DNA from: Armatimonadota bacterium
Lineage (GTDB): Bacteria > Armatimonadota > Fimbriimonadia > Fimbriimonadales > Fimbriimonadaceae
Length of the DNA stretch: 64,000 nucleotides
Reading direction: 5' to 3'
Assembly (NCBI GenBank): GCA_022563855.1
Contig: JADFMN010000003.1
Coordinates: 186,001-250,000 of the forward strand
A program made the position numbers and the translations under genes. Numbering within the stretch: position 1 is the first letter of the stretch; each line of letters begins with the position of its first letter. Positions 1 through 8,719 of this stretch are shown here, piece after piece. The notes under the pieces are model-generated. The model was not told the origin of the DNA. It did not search any database and worked only from the letters and a program-made list of their open reading frames with translations.

Positions 1-328
1 GAGACATCTCCATCGCCAGCGTCTCCAGCTCCTTCGCCACGACGGTTGAGTCCATAGCGTCATCTGTCTCAATGAGAATCGCTTGGTCGGCACCCATCGC
101 GAGCGCTTTGCGGAGCTGCTCTTCGCATTCGACCGAACCGATCGACACGACAACGATCTCGACCGAGGGGTCCGCTTGCTTCATGCGCACGGCCTCTTCG
201 ATCGCGATCTCGTCGAACGGGTTGATGTCGAACTTGACCCCTGCGGTATCGAGGCCCGAGCCGTCGGCCAAGGGGCCGACTTTGGCGAACGGATCTACGA
301 CACGTTTGACCGGACAGAGGATTCTCAC
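1..328 (-). CDS. etfB: Electron transfer flavoprotein beta subunit (3' part missing)
   Basis: EtfB with EtfA carries electrons from acyl-CoA dehydrogenases to the quinone pool. The reverse strand reads from a GTG at 326-328 as VRILCPVKRVVDPFAKV and later FDINPFDEIAIEEAVRMK, which are the typical EtfB N-terminus and its NPFDEIAIEEA core. About 109 residues are visible and the frame is open to base 1, so the C-terminal half and any etfA lie outside the window. The GTG is the only usable start because an in-frame TAA lies seven codons upstream. It lies 18 bases after the fadN-like gene on the same strand and is probably cotranscribed with it, which fits a shared role in beta-oxidation. Confidence 0.9.
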   Translation of the reverse strand, partial: MRILCPVKRVVDPFAKVGPLADGSGLDTAGVKFDINPFDEIAIEEAVRMKQADPSVEIVVVSIGSVECEEQLRKALAMGADQAILIETDDAMDSTVVAKELETLAMEMS

Positions 329-346
329 GCGATGCTGTCCATTCGA

Positions 347-2515
347 TTAATTGCGGAGCGGCTTTCCTGTTTCAATCATGTGTCGAATCCGCGTCTGGGA
401 CAGGCCTTCGGCGAGGAGCGAAATGAACCCAGTCCGTTCCTTTTCGAGTGCATCGTCAAACGACGTGGACTTTGCGAGCACGGCCTTGATCTTGTCGCTG
501 ATGAGCCGGTCGTGTGCGCTCAATTCTCCGGACTTCAAGAGCTGCGCCTGAGCGCTCTCGATCATTCCGCTCAGCGGCCCGAGTACTGCGCTCCACTCCT
601 GCTCTTTGCGCGGTTCCGCCTCAAGCGCCGCGATCTTGGCCTCGTGCAGCAGCCGATCGTCCAGGTAAACCGTTACGTCGTCCTCTCGCATAAACCCGAG
701 CTTGCGTGCGTTGTCAGCTGAAGTCGAGAGCGTTCCGAGCGCGAGCAGCTTGGCGATCTCCGCCAACCGTTTCGCCGACGATTGATGCCTGAGGCGGAGC
801 AGCGCCAACCCCCCGCCGGAAGGAAGCAGACCCACTCTCGACTCCGGAAATCCGAGTTTTGATTCTGCAGTCGCTACGACGCGAGAGCAGCTGATGGCCA
901 TTTCACAACCGCCGCCGAGGCAAAACCCGAACACCGCCGCAGCAGACGGAATTTGTCCCAGCAATCTGCCGAGCTGCTGCAGCGCCTGCAGCCCGGCTTC
1001 GACAGCGTCAAGTTTGTCTTCTTCGATGCACTGCAAGAGGAAACCCAGGTCGAAGCCGGCAGAGAATATGCGCTCGTGGCTTGCCAAGACGACTCTTTGG
1101 GCGTCGCCGCTCTCAAGATATGCGATCATGTCGCCTATCGTGCTCGGCGAGAGAACGCCCATCTTGGCGGTCAGGCCCATGGCGTGCACTCCGTCTCCGA
1201 GATCGCGGACGTCGAAACCGTCGAACCGCTTGACGACCGGGAAATCCGTCAGCACCGCGTGCTCCGGCCTCTTAGGGATGTTCTCGTAGGCGCCGTTGAA
1301 AGCGAGCGCCGTGCCATCGACGTAGTACCGCTTTTTCTGTTGCCCTAGTTTCTCAGGGCCGATCATGTCGATCATTTCGAACGGCCCTGCCTCCCAACCA
1401 AAGCCGAACTTCATGACTTGATCGAAATCGACGACGGTGTGGCAGACCTCTTCCTTCAGATAATCGGCGTACTTCAGAGTCGGAACGAGGTACTCGCGCA
1501 AGAACTCGCCCACTGGGTCCCGCAGCTCCAGCGCCTGTAGCAGCCTTTCCGCCAGCGGCAGCCGCCCAAGCTTCTTCAACGAGGGGAAGTCGACGTCAAG
1601 GCTCATGCGGTATGCGGTCGTCTGAAAGTCCAGCGCAAGGAACTCGCGCCCCTCGCGCCGGTAGTACCCCTGTCCGGCCTTCCCGCCGATCCAGCCCTTA
1701 GACAGAAGGTGCTCGAGCGACGATGGGTTGTTCAGCCACTTGGTGTACGGATCGTCTGGACATCTCGCTTGAAGGTTGTCCGCGATGTCGCGCATGATGT
1801 CGAGCCCGACCATGTCGTTCAGCCGGAAGCTGCCGCTCTTCGGCCTGCCGATGAACCGTCCGGTGATCGCATCCGTCTCCTCGATCGTCAGCCCCAGCTT
1901 TTCGGCGACGTGGATAGCGAAGAACATCGACCACATCCCAAATCTGTTCGCGATGAATCCGGGCGTGTCCTTGGCGACCACGACTCGGCGGGCGATCCGA
2001 TCTTCCAAGAACCGGCTCATGGCTTCGACCGCTTCCGGGTCGGTCTCTGGCGTTGGGATCAGCTCGACCAGCTTCAGGTACCGCGGTGGATTGAAGAAGT
2101 GCGTGCCCATGAACTTGCTGCGGAAGGCGGCGCTCCGACCCGCGGAGAGCAGCTCGATCTGTAGGCCGCTGGTGTTGGTCGTCAGCATGGTCTCCGGCGG
2201 AAGAATGTCGTCAAGCTGTTCGAACAGCGATCTCTTGGCGTCCATCTTCTCGATGATCGCCTCGCAGACCCAATCGGCCTCTTTCGCCCATTCTAGGTTG
2301 TCTCTTACGCTGCCCAGCCTGATCGAATCAGCCGTGGTCGCCAGGTAAAAGTGCGGGGGACGCGCCTGCTTGGCCTGGTCGAACGACTGCCGGGCGGAGT
2401 CCGCCGTGAGGTCTAGCAGCGTGACCTCAAGTCCGAGATTCGCCAAATGGGCAGCGATTCCGCTGCCCATTGTGCCAGCACCGATCACACATACTTTGTC
2501 GCACTTCTCCAGCAT
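347..2515 (-). CDS. fadN: 3-hydroxyacyl-CoA dehydrogenase / enoyl-CoA hydratase, FadN type
   Basis: Bifunctional beta-oxidation enzyme: hydrates enoyl-CoA and oxidises the 3-hydroxyacyl-CoA. The 722-residue protein opens with an NAD-binding Rossmann motif GAGTMGSG (residues 12-19), followed by the HAD catalytic region GTHFFNPPRYLKLVELIP and HAD C-terminal domains. An enoyl-CoA hydratase domain fills the last part, with both expected glutamates visible in GGGCE and FPES. The dehydrogenase-first, hydratase-last order is that of Bacillus FadN and the reverse of E. coli FadB. It is followed by etfB, and an acyl-CoA dehydrogenase lies at 3969, so this is a fatty-acid degradation locus. Confidence 0.92.
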   Translation of the reverse strand: MLEKCDKVCVIGAGTMGSGIAAHLANLGLEVTLLDLTADSARQSFDQAKQARPPHFYLATTADSIRLGSVRDNLEWAKEADWVCEAIIEKMDAKRSLFEQLDDILPPETMLTTNTSGLQIELLSAGRSAAFRSKFMGTHFFNPPRYLKLVELIPTPETDPEAVEAMSRFLEDRIARRVVVAKDTPGFIANRFGMWSMFFAIHVAEKLGLTIEETDAITGRFIGRPKSGSFRLNDMVGLDIMRDIADNLQARCPDDPYTKWLNNPSSLEHLLSKGWIGGKAGQGYYRREGREFLALDFQTTAYRMSLDVDFPSLKKLGRLPLAERLLQALELRDPVGEFLREYLVPTLKYADYLKEEVCHTVVDFDQVMKFGFGWEAGPFEMIDMIGPEKLGQQKKRYYVDGTALAFNGAYENIPKRPEHAVLTDFPVVKRFDGFDVRDLGDGVHAMGLTAKMGVLSPSTIGDMIAYLESGDAQRVVLASHERIFSAGFDLGFLLQCIEEDKLDAVEAGLQALQQLGRLLGQIPSAAAVFGFCLGGGCEMAISCSRVVATAESKLGFPESRVGLLPSGGGLALLRLRHQSSAKRLAEIAKLLALGTLSTSADNARKLGFMREDDVTVYLDDRLLHEAKIAALEAEPRKEQEWSAVLGPLSGMIESAQAQLLKSGELSAHDRLISDKIKAVLAKSTSFDDALEKERTGFISLLAEGLSQTRIRHMIETGKPLRN

Positions 2516-2596
2516 TATTCAGGTTCACCTCGCCGCTTAAAGCGGCGAATCAAGGGCATGATGCAGGATACCCACAGGCGGAGCGCTGGGCTGAGC

Positions 2597-2627
2597 TTGG
2601 CAGAGCCATTCGTCCGGCGGATATACT
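2597..2627 (+). promoter_or_regulatory. Candidate promoter of the infC operon
   Basis: TTGGCA (2597-2602) and TATACT (2622-2627) are separated by 19 bases, longer than the ideal 17. Transcription would start near 2634, leaving a leader of about 37 bases before the proposed ATA start of infC. Upstream, between the divergent fadN and infC genes, 2530-2548 forms a perfect 8-bp hairpin, TCGCCGCT with loop TAA. This is a pattern match only. Confidence 0.35.
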
Positions 2628-2670
2628 ATGGGATTGCGATGACTAGAATGAACGTGTCAGGAGTACCAGT

Positions 2671-3282
2671 ATAAGGCGCTTTAGGCGACCACCTCGCCGT
2701 GAGCCGCCACCGATGATCAATCGGCGGCTGTTGAGATTCAGCGAGGTCAGGCTTCTGGGGTCCGAAGGCGAGCAGCTGGGCGTCCTAGAGACGAAGAAAG
2801 CCCTCAGCCTGGCGATTGACGCGGACTTGGACTTAGTCTTGGTTGCGCCGCATGCGAAACCGCCCGTTTGCAAAATCGTCGACTACGGCAAGTACAAGTA
2901 CGAACAATCGAAGGCGAAAAAGGACCAAAAGAAGAAGCACCTCGAGGTCAAGGGAGTAAAATTCCGACCTGGCACCCAGGAGCACGACCTACAGGTGTTG
3001 GTGCGTAGCGCGACAAGGTTCCTCGGCGACGGACACAAGGTTCGGATGATCTGCGTTTTCCGGCCCAGGGAGTTGGCCCACCCGGAGATCGGTGAGCGCA
3101 AGCTTCTCAAGATGGCCGAGGATCTTGCCGAGGTCGGGAAGATCGAGCGGCCTCCAAGCCGGAACGGGCGCGAGATGACGGTGATTCTGTCGCCGATCAC
3201 GGGAAAGAAGAAAGATGGCGAAGCTAAAGAAACGGACGCTACCAAAGCTGAAGACAAGCAAAACGGCGCTGAAGAGGTTTAA
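2671..3282 (+). CDS. infC: Translation initiation factor IF-3, probable ATA start
   Basis: IF-3 binds the 30S subunit and checks the start codon and initiator tRNA. The core is clear: INRRLLRFSEVRLLGSEGEQ, then VCKIVDYGKYKYEQ, then a C-domain ending in MTVILSPITG. The first ATG (2713) gives a truncated N-terminus without a ribosome binding site. The frame continues upstream without stops to an ATA at 2671, placed 7 bases after AGGAG (2659-2663), which adds an Arg/Pro-rich lead like those of many IF-3 proteins. Non-standard starts are a known feature of infC autoregulation. The last 25 residues, a charged tail, overlap rpmI. Confidence 0.93.
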   Translation: MRRFRRPPRREPPPMINRRLLRFSEVRLLGSEGEQLGVLETKKALSLAIDADLDLVLVAPHAKPPVCKIVDYGKYKYEQSKAKKDQKKKHLEVKGVKFRPGTQEHDLQVLVRSATRFLGDGHKVRMICVFRPRELAHPEIGERKLLKMAEDLAEVGKIERPPSRNGREMTVILSPITGKKKDGEAKETDATKAEDKQNGAEEV

Positions 3283-3433
3283 GATCACCGGCACCGGAAA
3301 GCTGTTGCGCCGAAAGGCGTACAACAGCCATATGTTCGCGCACAAGAGCGCCAGTCAGAAGCGTCGGCTCGACATGGACACGGAAGTGGGGAAGGCCGAT
3401 CGGAAGCGAATGAGAAGGCTGCTGGGCATATAG
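3215..3433 (+). CDS. rpmI: 50S ribosomal protein L35
   Basis: Small basic ribosomal protein, 72 residues, recognisable from LKTSKTALKRFKITGTGK and LLRRKAYNSH. Most L35 proteins start directly at the residues before PKLKTSK; here that position is a leucine codon (CTA), so the start must be the ATG at 3215. That gives eight extra residues (MAKLKKRT) and a 68-base overlap with the end of infC. A purine-rich stretch, GGGAAAGAAGAAAG, precedes the ATG. Even the conserved core alone overlaps infC by about 44 bases, so the overlap does not depend on the start choice. It is the middle gene of the infC-rpmI-rplT operon. Confidence 0.93.
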   Translation: MAKLKKRTLPKLKTSKTALKRFKITGTGKLLRRKAYNSHMFAHKSASQKRRLDMDTEVGKADRKRMRRLLGI

Positions 3434-3524
3434 ATCTGCGAGCAGCACATCGGTCGGGAATCTACCGCCACCGCCTGCAAGGCTGGAAAGCGGTCCGACG
3501 AGAGAACCGTAAACGAGGAAAACA

Positions 3525-3872
3525 ATGGCAAGAGTAAAACGTGGCCTGATGCGCCACAAGCGACATAAGAAGGTCATCGGTCGAGCAAAGGGGTATTTCG
3601 GCCGCAAGAAAAACGTCTACAAGAACGCCAACGAACAGGTGATGAAGAGTGGGATGTACGCCTACCGGGATCGCCGCGTGCGCAAGCGCATGTTCCGACG
3701 GCTGTGGGTGACGCGGATCGGCGCCGCATGCCGCCTGTGCGATGTGAAATACAGCGAATTGATCCACGCAATGCGAGAGAAGGGCGTGCTGGTCAACCGG
3801 AAGTCGCTCAGCGAGCTCGCGGTGGCAGACATGGACGCGTTCAAGAGCTTCGTCAAGCAGGTGATGGCTTGA
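3525..3872 (+). CDS. rplT: 50S ribosomal protein L20
   Basis: L20 binds 23S rRNA early in 50S assembly and commonly represses its own operon. The 115-residue sequence has the family start MARVKRGLMRHKRHKKVIGRA, then GYFGRKKNVYKNANEQVMKS and the C-terminal RKSLSELAVADMDAFKSFV. GAGGAAAAC before the ATG acts as ribosome binding site. The 91-base spacer after rpmI (3434-3524) is longer than other gaps in the operon and could hold an L20-binding structure, though I could not define one. A weak hairpin, TGACA/TGTCA at 3893-3909 followed by GTCTTT, lies just after the stop. Confidence 0.97.
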   Translation: MARVKRGLMRHKRHKKVIGRAKGYFGRKKNVYKNANEQVMKSGMYAYRDRRVRKRMFRRLWVTRIGAACRLCDVKYSELIHAMREKGVLVNRKSLSELAVADMDAFKSFVKQVMA

Positions 3873-3968
3873 CAGGATGAGGTCACAGCTCTTGACACCC
3901 TCGCTGTCAGTCTTTCGTGCCGCCGATCCCGTGCATGGGCGTTCGGCGCAAAGTAGAATGTAGGGCGT

Positions 3969-5126
3969 ATGAACTCGGCAATGGTTGACCAAGGCGCAGG
4001 CATATCGGTCGTTCCACCTCTCAATGAGAAAGAGTCTGCGTTCTTGGACTCCGTTCGAAGCTTTGTCGCTACCGAGCTTCTGCCTAACACGCGAGAATGG
4101 GAGCGGAACACCGCGTTCCCGGACGACATTTGGACCAAGCTGGGTGACTGCGGACTGCTTTCGATGGTCGTCCCGCCAGAAATGGGAGGTCCAGGCCTGT
4201 CGTGCATGGCGTTTGTGGAAGCGTGCCGCGAGATAGCAAAGGGCGATCCAGCGCTCTGCATGAACGTCTCGGCGATCAACGCGCTGTGCCTTGGGCACTT
4301 TGTGCACTTTTGCGACGACGAGCAGCGGGAGCGGTATCTCGCCGACGCCATGAGCGGCAAGCTGAAACTGGCGTGGGGCTTGACAGAGCCGGATGCAGGG
4401 TCAGATGCCCGGAGGGTGAAGTCCTTCGCCGAGCCGATCCCGAATCGACCAGGCTACTTCCACATCAACGGCGAAAAGATGTTCGTCACGAACGGTGGGA
4501 AAGCGAACCTTATCATCCTCATTGCCAAGACGTCCGAGACGGAACTTTCAGCGTTTCTCATGGAGACGGACCAACCGGGGTTTGAATTGACCGAGCGTAT
4601 CCATACCGTAGGCGTGAGGGCTTCGAACACCGTTCGCTTCACGATGACGAACGCCGTGGGCTGGCACACGCCGTGTACATTCAAGGAGGCGATTTCGCTG
4701 CTGTACCGCGGTCGGCTGGCGATCGCCGGCATGGCGATAGGGATTTCTGAGAAGGCGCAAGAGCTGACCGTTGAGTACGCAAAACAGCGAGAGCAGTTCA
4801 ACCGTCGGCTGGCGGATATGCAATCGGTCCAGAACATGATCGCCGACAGCGCGATGGAGATCGAGGCGGCTCGCGGTCTTCTCCACAAGGGGGCGGCGAT
4901 GTTCGATCGTGGGGAGGATATAGTCAAGATCAGCTCGATGGCAAAGCTGTTTGCGAGTGAAACGGCCAACAGAACCACGAACCGCGCGATCCAGATTCAC
5001 GGTGGACGAGGCATGACGTTCGACTACCTGGTAGAGAAGCTGTGGCGGGACGCAAAACTGACAGAGATTGGGGAAGGGTGCAGCGAAATCCAGCGACTTG
5101 TCATTTCTAAGCAAGTTCTGCGATAA
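3969..5126 (+). CDS. Acyl-CoA dehydrogenase
   Basis: FAD enzyme that introduces the first double bond in beta-oxidation and passes electrons to ETF. The 385-residue protein has the usual three-part fold: a helical N-domain, the middle signature LAWGLTEPDAGSD with KMFVTNGG, and a C-domain with REQFNRRLADMQSVQ. The usual catalytic YEGT is read here as GEGC in EIGEGCSEIQRLVIS, so the glutamate is kept but the preceding aromatic residue and following threonine are changed. Chain-length specificity cannot be told. It lies close to fadN and etfB, on the opposite strand. Confidence 0.93.
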   Translation: MNSAMVDQGAGISVVPPLNEKESAFLDSVRSFVATELLPNTREWERNTAFPDDIWTKLGDCGLLSMVVPPEMGGPGLSCMAFVEACREIAKGDPALCMNVSAINALCLGHFVHFCDDEQRERYLADAMSGKLKLAWGLTEPDAGSDARRVKSFAEPIPNRPGYFHINGEKMFVTNGGKANLIILIAKTSETELSAFLMETDQPGFELTERIHTVGVRASNTVRFTMTNAVGWHTPCTFKEAISLLYRGRLAIAGMAIGISEKAQELTVEYAKQREQFNRRLADMQSVQNMIADSAMEIEAARGLLHKGAAMFDRGEDIVKISSMAKLFASETANRTTNRAIQIHGGRGMTFDYLVEKLWRDAKLTEIGEGCSEIQRLVISKQVLR

Positions 5127-5156
5127 AATACAGTTACCCTTGGGGGGAACAGGCAA

Positions 5157-6119
5157 ATGGTGTTAGCAGCAGTTGCATTCGCGTTGACGGCTTCCAGCGA
5201 GCCGGTTGATCTTTATCGCCAGTTCAAAGCAGGCGAAGAGCTTGAATACGAAGTGAAGTCGAATTTGATGGTGGAGCGCCGCCACTATTTGACGTCCACG
5301 TATATTCCCGACGAGATCGACCAGAACTACAAGTTCACGATGAAAGTGGTCGAAATTCTGGCGGATGGATTCGCCAAAATCGACTACAGGCGACCGGAGA
5401 TGACGATCATTCTCGGCGAAACCGCGTTTGAGCCGCCTGTCAAGGAGATCGAAGAACTCAACTGGCGGTTCACGATGACCTTGTCACCGGTCAACGCGCT
5501 GACGGACGTAATCGATCTGACGCCCAAGAAAGACGACGACGATGGCGACGGCGGAATGCTGCGGGCTCTGTCGCATCGCGCCAAAGGCCAAGCTCAGGAT
5601 TCGGTGATGAACTTCATGGTAGAGCTGTACCGGCTCGCGCTGTTCGTCGGCAGCCTGGACACGGCCATCGATCTCGCACCACGACTGCCGCTCTTCGAGG
5701 TCGAACCAGGGGAGACGTGGGAGGAGACGGTTGCGTACCAGCCGCAGAAGCTCAAGGGATCAGGCAAGGTTCGACCGCAACGCTTGGACTACACGTACAC
5801 CTTCATCGGCCTGATCGAAAAACCTGATGGCACAAAGGTGTACAGGGTGACCGCAGACCTGGAGCTTGACACCGATGCAGCGCCGTTCGTGAACGACATG
5901 TTGGGAATGAAGCCGTCCGAGAGCGGTCTGTCGAAGATTATTCTCAAGATCAAGTCGCACATCGACTTCGACCTCGATCCCGAGACGAAACGCACGCTCA
6001 GTGCGCGCGCGCGGTCAGACGGCGAGGCTGCCATCTGGCTCACCCAGCTACCTACCGTTGCGTACATCGAAGAGAAGATTCGCGGCAGAACCACGATGAA
6101 GCTGCTCCGTAGCCAGTAA
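5157..6119 (+). CDS. Secreted protein of unknown function
   Basis: The 320-residue protein begins with a short hydrophobic segment (MVLAAVAFALTASSE) that looks like a weak signal peptide. The rest is mainly soluble and beta-rich, with an acidic run KKDDDDGDGG near residue 125 and a segment LPLFEVEPGETWEETVAY about residue 180. Its look (an FKAGEELEYEV opening and alternating strands) recalls secreted lipocalin-like or DUF-type proteins, but I do not recognise a family. GGGGGGAA lies 7 bases before the ATG. It is followed after 6 bases by a membrane glycosyltransferase, so the two may be cotranscribed. Confidence 0.7.
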   Translation: MVLAAVAFALTASSEPVDLYRQFKAGEELEYEVKSNLMVERRHYLTSTYIPDEIDQNYKFTMKVVEILADGFAKIDYRRPEMTIILGETAFEPPVKEIEELNWRFTMTLSPVNALTDVIDLTPKKDDDDGDGGMLRALSHRAKGQAQDSVMNFMVELYRLALFVGSLDTAIDLAPRLPLFEVEPGETWEETVAYQPQKLKGSGKVRPQRLDYTYTFIGLIEKPDGTKVYRVTADLELDTDAAPFVNDMLGMKPSESGLSKIILKIKSHIDFDLDPETKRTLSARARSDGEAAIWLTQLPTVAYIEEKIRGRTTMKLLRSQ

Positions 6120-6125
6120 CGGAAG

Positions 6126-7907
6126 ATGCAGCTAGATTCCAAACGCACGACGCTGCTCATCGGGCTTGGGGTTTTCGCCGTTGCGCTAGCCTTGCGGCTC
6201 GTCGGCATCGGCTGGGGTGCGCCGAACGACATCCGAAACCACAGCCTGCACCCGGACGAGCAGGTCATCACGCTCTACTCTCAGCAGATCGATCCGACCA
6301 GGCTGGACTTTACGCCGGGGTTTTATAACTACGGAACGCTGTATTTGACGTCCGTGCGGATCGCGGGCGACCTCGCTCTGACCTACGGTGGCGAGATCGC
6401 AGGCGAAGGGCCTGCAGCCGTGAACGCAGCGTTTGCACGGATTCAAATGGCGGGTCGTGTCATATCGGCGATCGCGGGCGCTGCCACAGCCTGGTTCGTG
6501 TTCTTGATCCTAGCCGGGAGGGTGAATCTGCTGGGAGCGATCCTGGGGTCGTTGGCGATGGCGTTCGCCCCGGGCCACGTCATGCACTCGAGGTTCCAGA
6601 CGCCCGACGTGTTCGCGACGTTCCTGCTGGTCGTCAGCCTGTACTTTGCGCTGAGACTGCTTCCGGTCCAAGAAGAAGAGAGCATCCAGTCCCGACTGTT
6701 CGTTCGATACGGAGTTCTCGCTGGCGTGTTCGCGGGGCTCAGCGCGGGGGCGAAGTACACGGGGATTCTCGCGCTCATCGCGCTCGCTGTCGCGTGCGCG
6801 CTGTCGACGGACAAAGTGCGTTGGAAGACCCTTGCGCTTGGGGCTGGAGCGGCTTTGGTCACGTTCGTCGTCACGACGCCGGGGGTACTGCTCGAAAGCC
6901 AACGGTTCTTCGCAGACTTTCGGTACGAGATGCTTCACACGTCGACTGGGCACGGCCTTGTGTTCGCGGGGACGCCCAGCGGGTTCATCTTTCACTTGCA
7001 GAACCTCTCCGTCGCGTTCGGATTCGTTCTGCTGCTAGTGGGTGCGTTCGGTCTCGGTCGAGCCGTATTCAGGAGGCACGCGTGGGCGATTGCGCTAGTG
7101 GCGTTCGCGCTTGCTTATTACATCCTGATCGGCAGGGCAGAGGTCAAGTTCGTTCGCTATGTGTTCCCGTTGATTCCGGTTCTGTGCATCGGCGTTGGGT
7201 GGCTGGCGGGAAGGGCGCACATTAGTCCGAGCCAGCCAATCAAGCACGGGGTCGTTTTCCTTGCGATTCTAGGCGTTGGCGGAGTTGGAGGAGGCGGCCT
7301 AACGCTGGCCGTGAATACTACGATCTTGATGACGCAGGAGGACGTGCGGGATGCCTTCGCACGCGAGATCATGGAACTGCTGGAAGACGGTGAGTCGGTT
7401 GGATTCGTCTCCGATCCATGGTTCTATTCGATTCCGCTATTTCCGGATTCGGCGGCCATGCGACCGTTCGACCCGCGCGAGTCTTCGATGTTCTCCGACT
7501 CCAAGAATCCGCTGTTGCTGTACGTGCCAGACAATCCCGATGAAAGGTTCTCGTGGGACGTGAGGCTTCTGACCGAGCTTGAACCGACCTACGTCGTATA
7601 CAGCAGCTTTGAGTTCGCTGATCTTGCGAGGTTGATGAAGGAGCCTAGCCCGCCGACCGAATACAAGATTCAGATCGAGCGGGCCAAGGAGTTCATGGAC
7701 ATACTATCGACGCACTACGAGCCCCTAGAAGTTCGAGGCGACGACGCAGTTAGTTCATTTACGTTCCCGGATGGAACGACGCTCCATGACCTCATGTACG
7801 TTCGTCCAACCTTATGGCTGTGGAAAAGAAAGACCGACTTGCCGAGCGAATCGAGTGGTTCCTCGACCACCTCGGAGCCGAGCGAGGAGCCAGCGAGCAC
7901 ACCGTAG
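6126..7907 (+). CDS. GT-C family membrane glycosyltransferase (PMT/ArnT-like)
   Basis: Predicted polyprenyl-phosphate-sugar transferase. The 593-residue protein has many transmembrane helices over the first 400 residues. The first outward loop carries SLHPDEQVI, the acidic motif expected in GT39/GT83 enzymes, and YNYGTLYL follows. A soluble domain fills residues 400-555. The final 20 or so residues are a low-complexity Ser/Glu/Pro tail (SESSGSSTTSEPSEEPASTP) encoded where the next gene already reads in another frame. Substrate is unknown; neighbours give no envelope-glycan cluster. Confidence 0.82.
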   Translation: MQLDSKRTTLLIGLGVFAVALALRLVGIGWGAPNDIRNHSLHPDEQVITLYSQQIDPTRLDFTPGFYNYGTLYLTSVRIAGDLALTYGGEIAGEGPAAVNAAFARIQMAGRVISAIAGAATAWFVFLILAGRVNLLGAILGSLAMAFAPGHVMHSRFQTPDVFATFLLVVSLYFALRLLPVQEEESIQSRLFVRYGVLAGVFAGLSAGAKYTGILALIALAVACALSTDKVRWKTLALGAGAALVTFVVTTPGVLLESQRFFADFRYEMLHTSTGHGLVFAGTPSGFIFHLQNLSVAFGFVLLLVGAFGLGRAVFRRHAWAIALVAFALAYYILIGRAEVKFVRYVFPLIPVLCIGVGWLAGRAHISPSQPIKHGVVFLAILGVGGVGGGGLTLAVNTTILMTQEDVRDAFAREIMELLEDGESVGFVSDPWFYSIPLFPDSAAMRPFDPRESSMFSDSKNPLLLYVPDNPDERFSWDVRLLTELEPTYVVYSSFEFADLARLMKEPSPPTEYKIQIERAKEFMDILSTHYEPLEVRGDDAVSSFTFPDGTTLHDLMYVRPTLWLWKRKTDLPSESSGSSTTSEPSEEPASTP

Positions 7908-8719
7908 CGGCCTATGCGAACGACCTCGCTAAGGCGACGGCGTTCTTCGCTGCCCTCGGTCGCAGAGATTGGCGGGAGCTGACCGCCGAAGACGTGGTGC
8001 GGTATCAGGCCACGCTGGGGCCGCCGTTGAAGCCGTCAACGACGCTGCGACGGACTAGTAGCCTGCGGTCGCTGCTGAAGTTCCTAAAACGGAACGGAGT
8101 CGGCCCGGAGATGGAGCTGCCCAGCCTGAGCACGGTGAGAAAGCCGAAGCGGTTGCCAAAATCTCTTCCGGTCGACGAACTGGCCAGGTTGCTGAACGCG
8201 CCCGACGTGCAAAGCCCAAGGGGACTGCGAGACCGGGCGCTGATGGAGCTTGTGTACGGCGCTGGCCTGCGGATCAGCGAGGCCGTCGGGCTGCGCCTCG
8301 AAGAGCTTGATCTGGATTCGGCGGCGTTCCGGGTTACCGGCAAGCGCGGAAAGACCCGCTGGCTGCCTCTGCCGCGCTTCACGGTGCCATGGATCGAGCG
8401 GTACCTCGCCGAAGGAAGAGAGAAGCTGCTCAAGCGGCCGATTGCCGAAGTGTTCGTCAACAGCCACGGCAATCGGATGTCGCGCCAGTCCGCGTACGCG
8501 CTGCTACAGAAGTACGCTCGCCAGGCGGGCATCGAGCGAGCTGTGAGCCCGCACACGCTGCGCCACACGTACGCGGTTCATCTGCTGCAAGGCGGAGCGG
8601 ACCTGCGAACGGTGCAGGAGCTCCTCGGCCACGCGTCGATCAGCACAACGCAGGTCTATACGGAACTGGACGTCGGCGAAGTCAAAAGGAAGTATCGCGA
8701 AGCGCACCCGCGTCGATAG
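7814..8719 (+). CDS. xerD: Tyrosine recombinase XerC/XerD type
   Basis: Site-specific recombinase that resolves chromosome dimers at dif with FtsK. The 301-residue protein is full length: an N-terminal SAM-like core-binding domain (residues 13-95) and a catalytic domain with all expected residues, R153 in GAGLRISEA, K177 or K180, H247-x-x-R250 in SPHTLRHTYA, H273 in LLGHASISTTQVY and Y282. XerC and XerD cannot be told apart here. The start overlaps the glycosyltransferase by 94 bases, and the conserved N-domain itself lies within the overlap, so the start cannot be moved downstream. The 3' end overlaps convergent tsaD by 38 bases. Confidence 0.9.
   Translation: MAVEKKDRLAERIEWFLDHLGAERGASEHTVAAYANDLAKATAFFAALGRRDWRELTAEDVVRYQATLGPPLKPSTTLRRTSSLRSLLKFLKRNGVGPEMELPSLSTVRKPKRLPKSLPVDELARLLNAPDVQSPRGLRDRALMELVYGAGLRISEAVGLRLEELDLDSAAFRVTGKRGKTRWLPLPRFTVPWIERYLAEGREKLLKRPIAEVFVNSHGNRMSRQSAYALLQKYARQAGIERAVSPHTLRHTYAVHLLQGGADLRTVQELLGHASISTTQVYTELDVGEVKRKYREAHPRR

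Noticed and set aside
3892-3897. TTGACA as promoter -35 before the acyl-CoA dehydrogenase gene
   Set aside because: No -10-like hexamer at 16-18 bases; TAGAAT at 3954-3959 is too far from it and would leave almost no leader.
3462-4307. Minus-strand open frame of 281 codons, rich in His and Cys
   Set aside because: Antisense to rplT and the acyl-CoA dehydrogenase gene; no start signal and no family.
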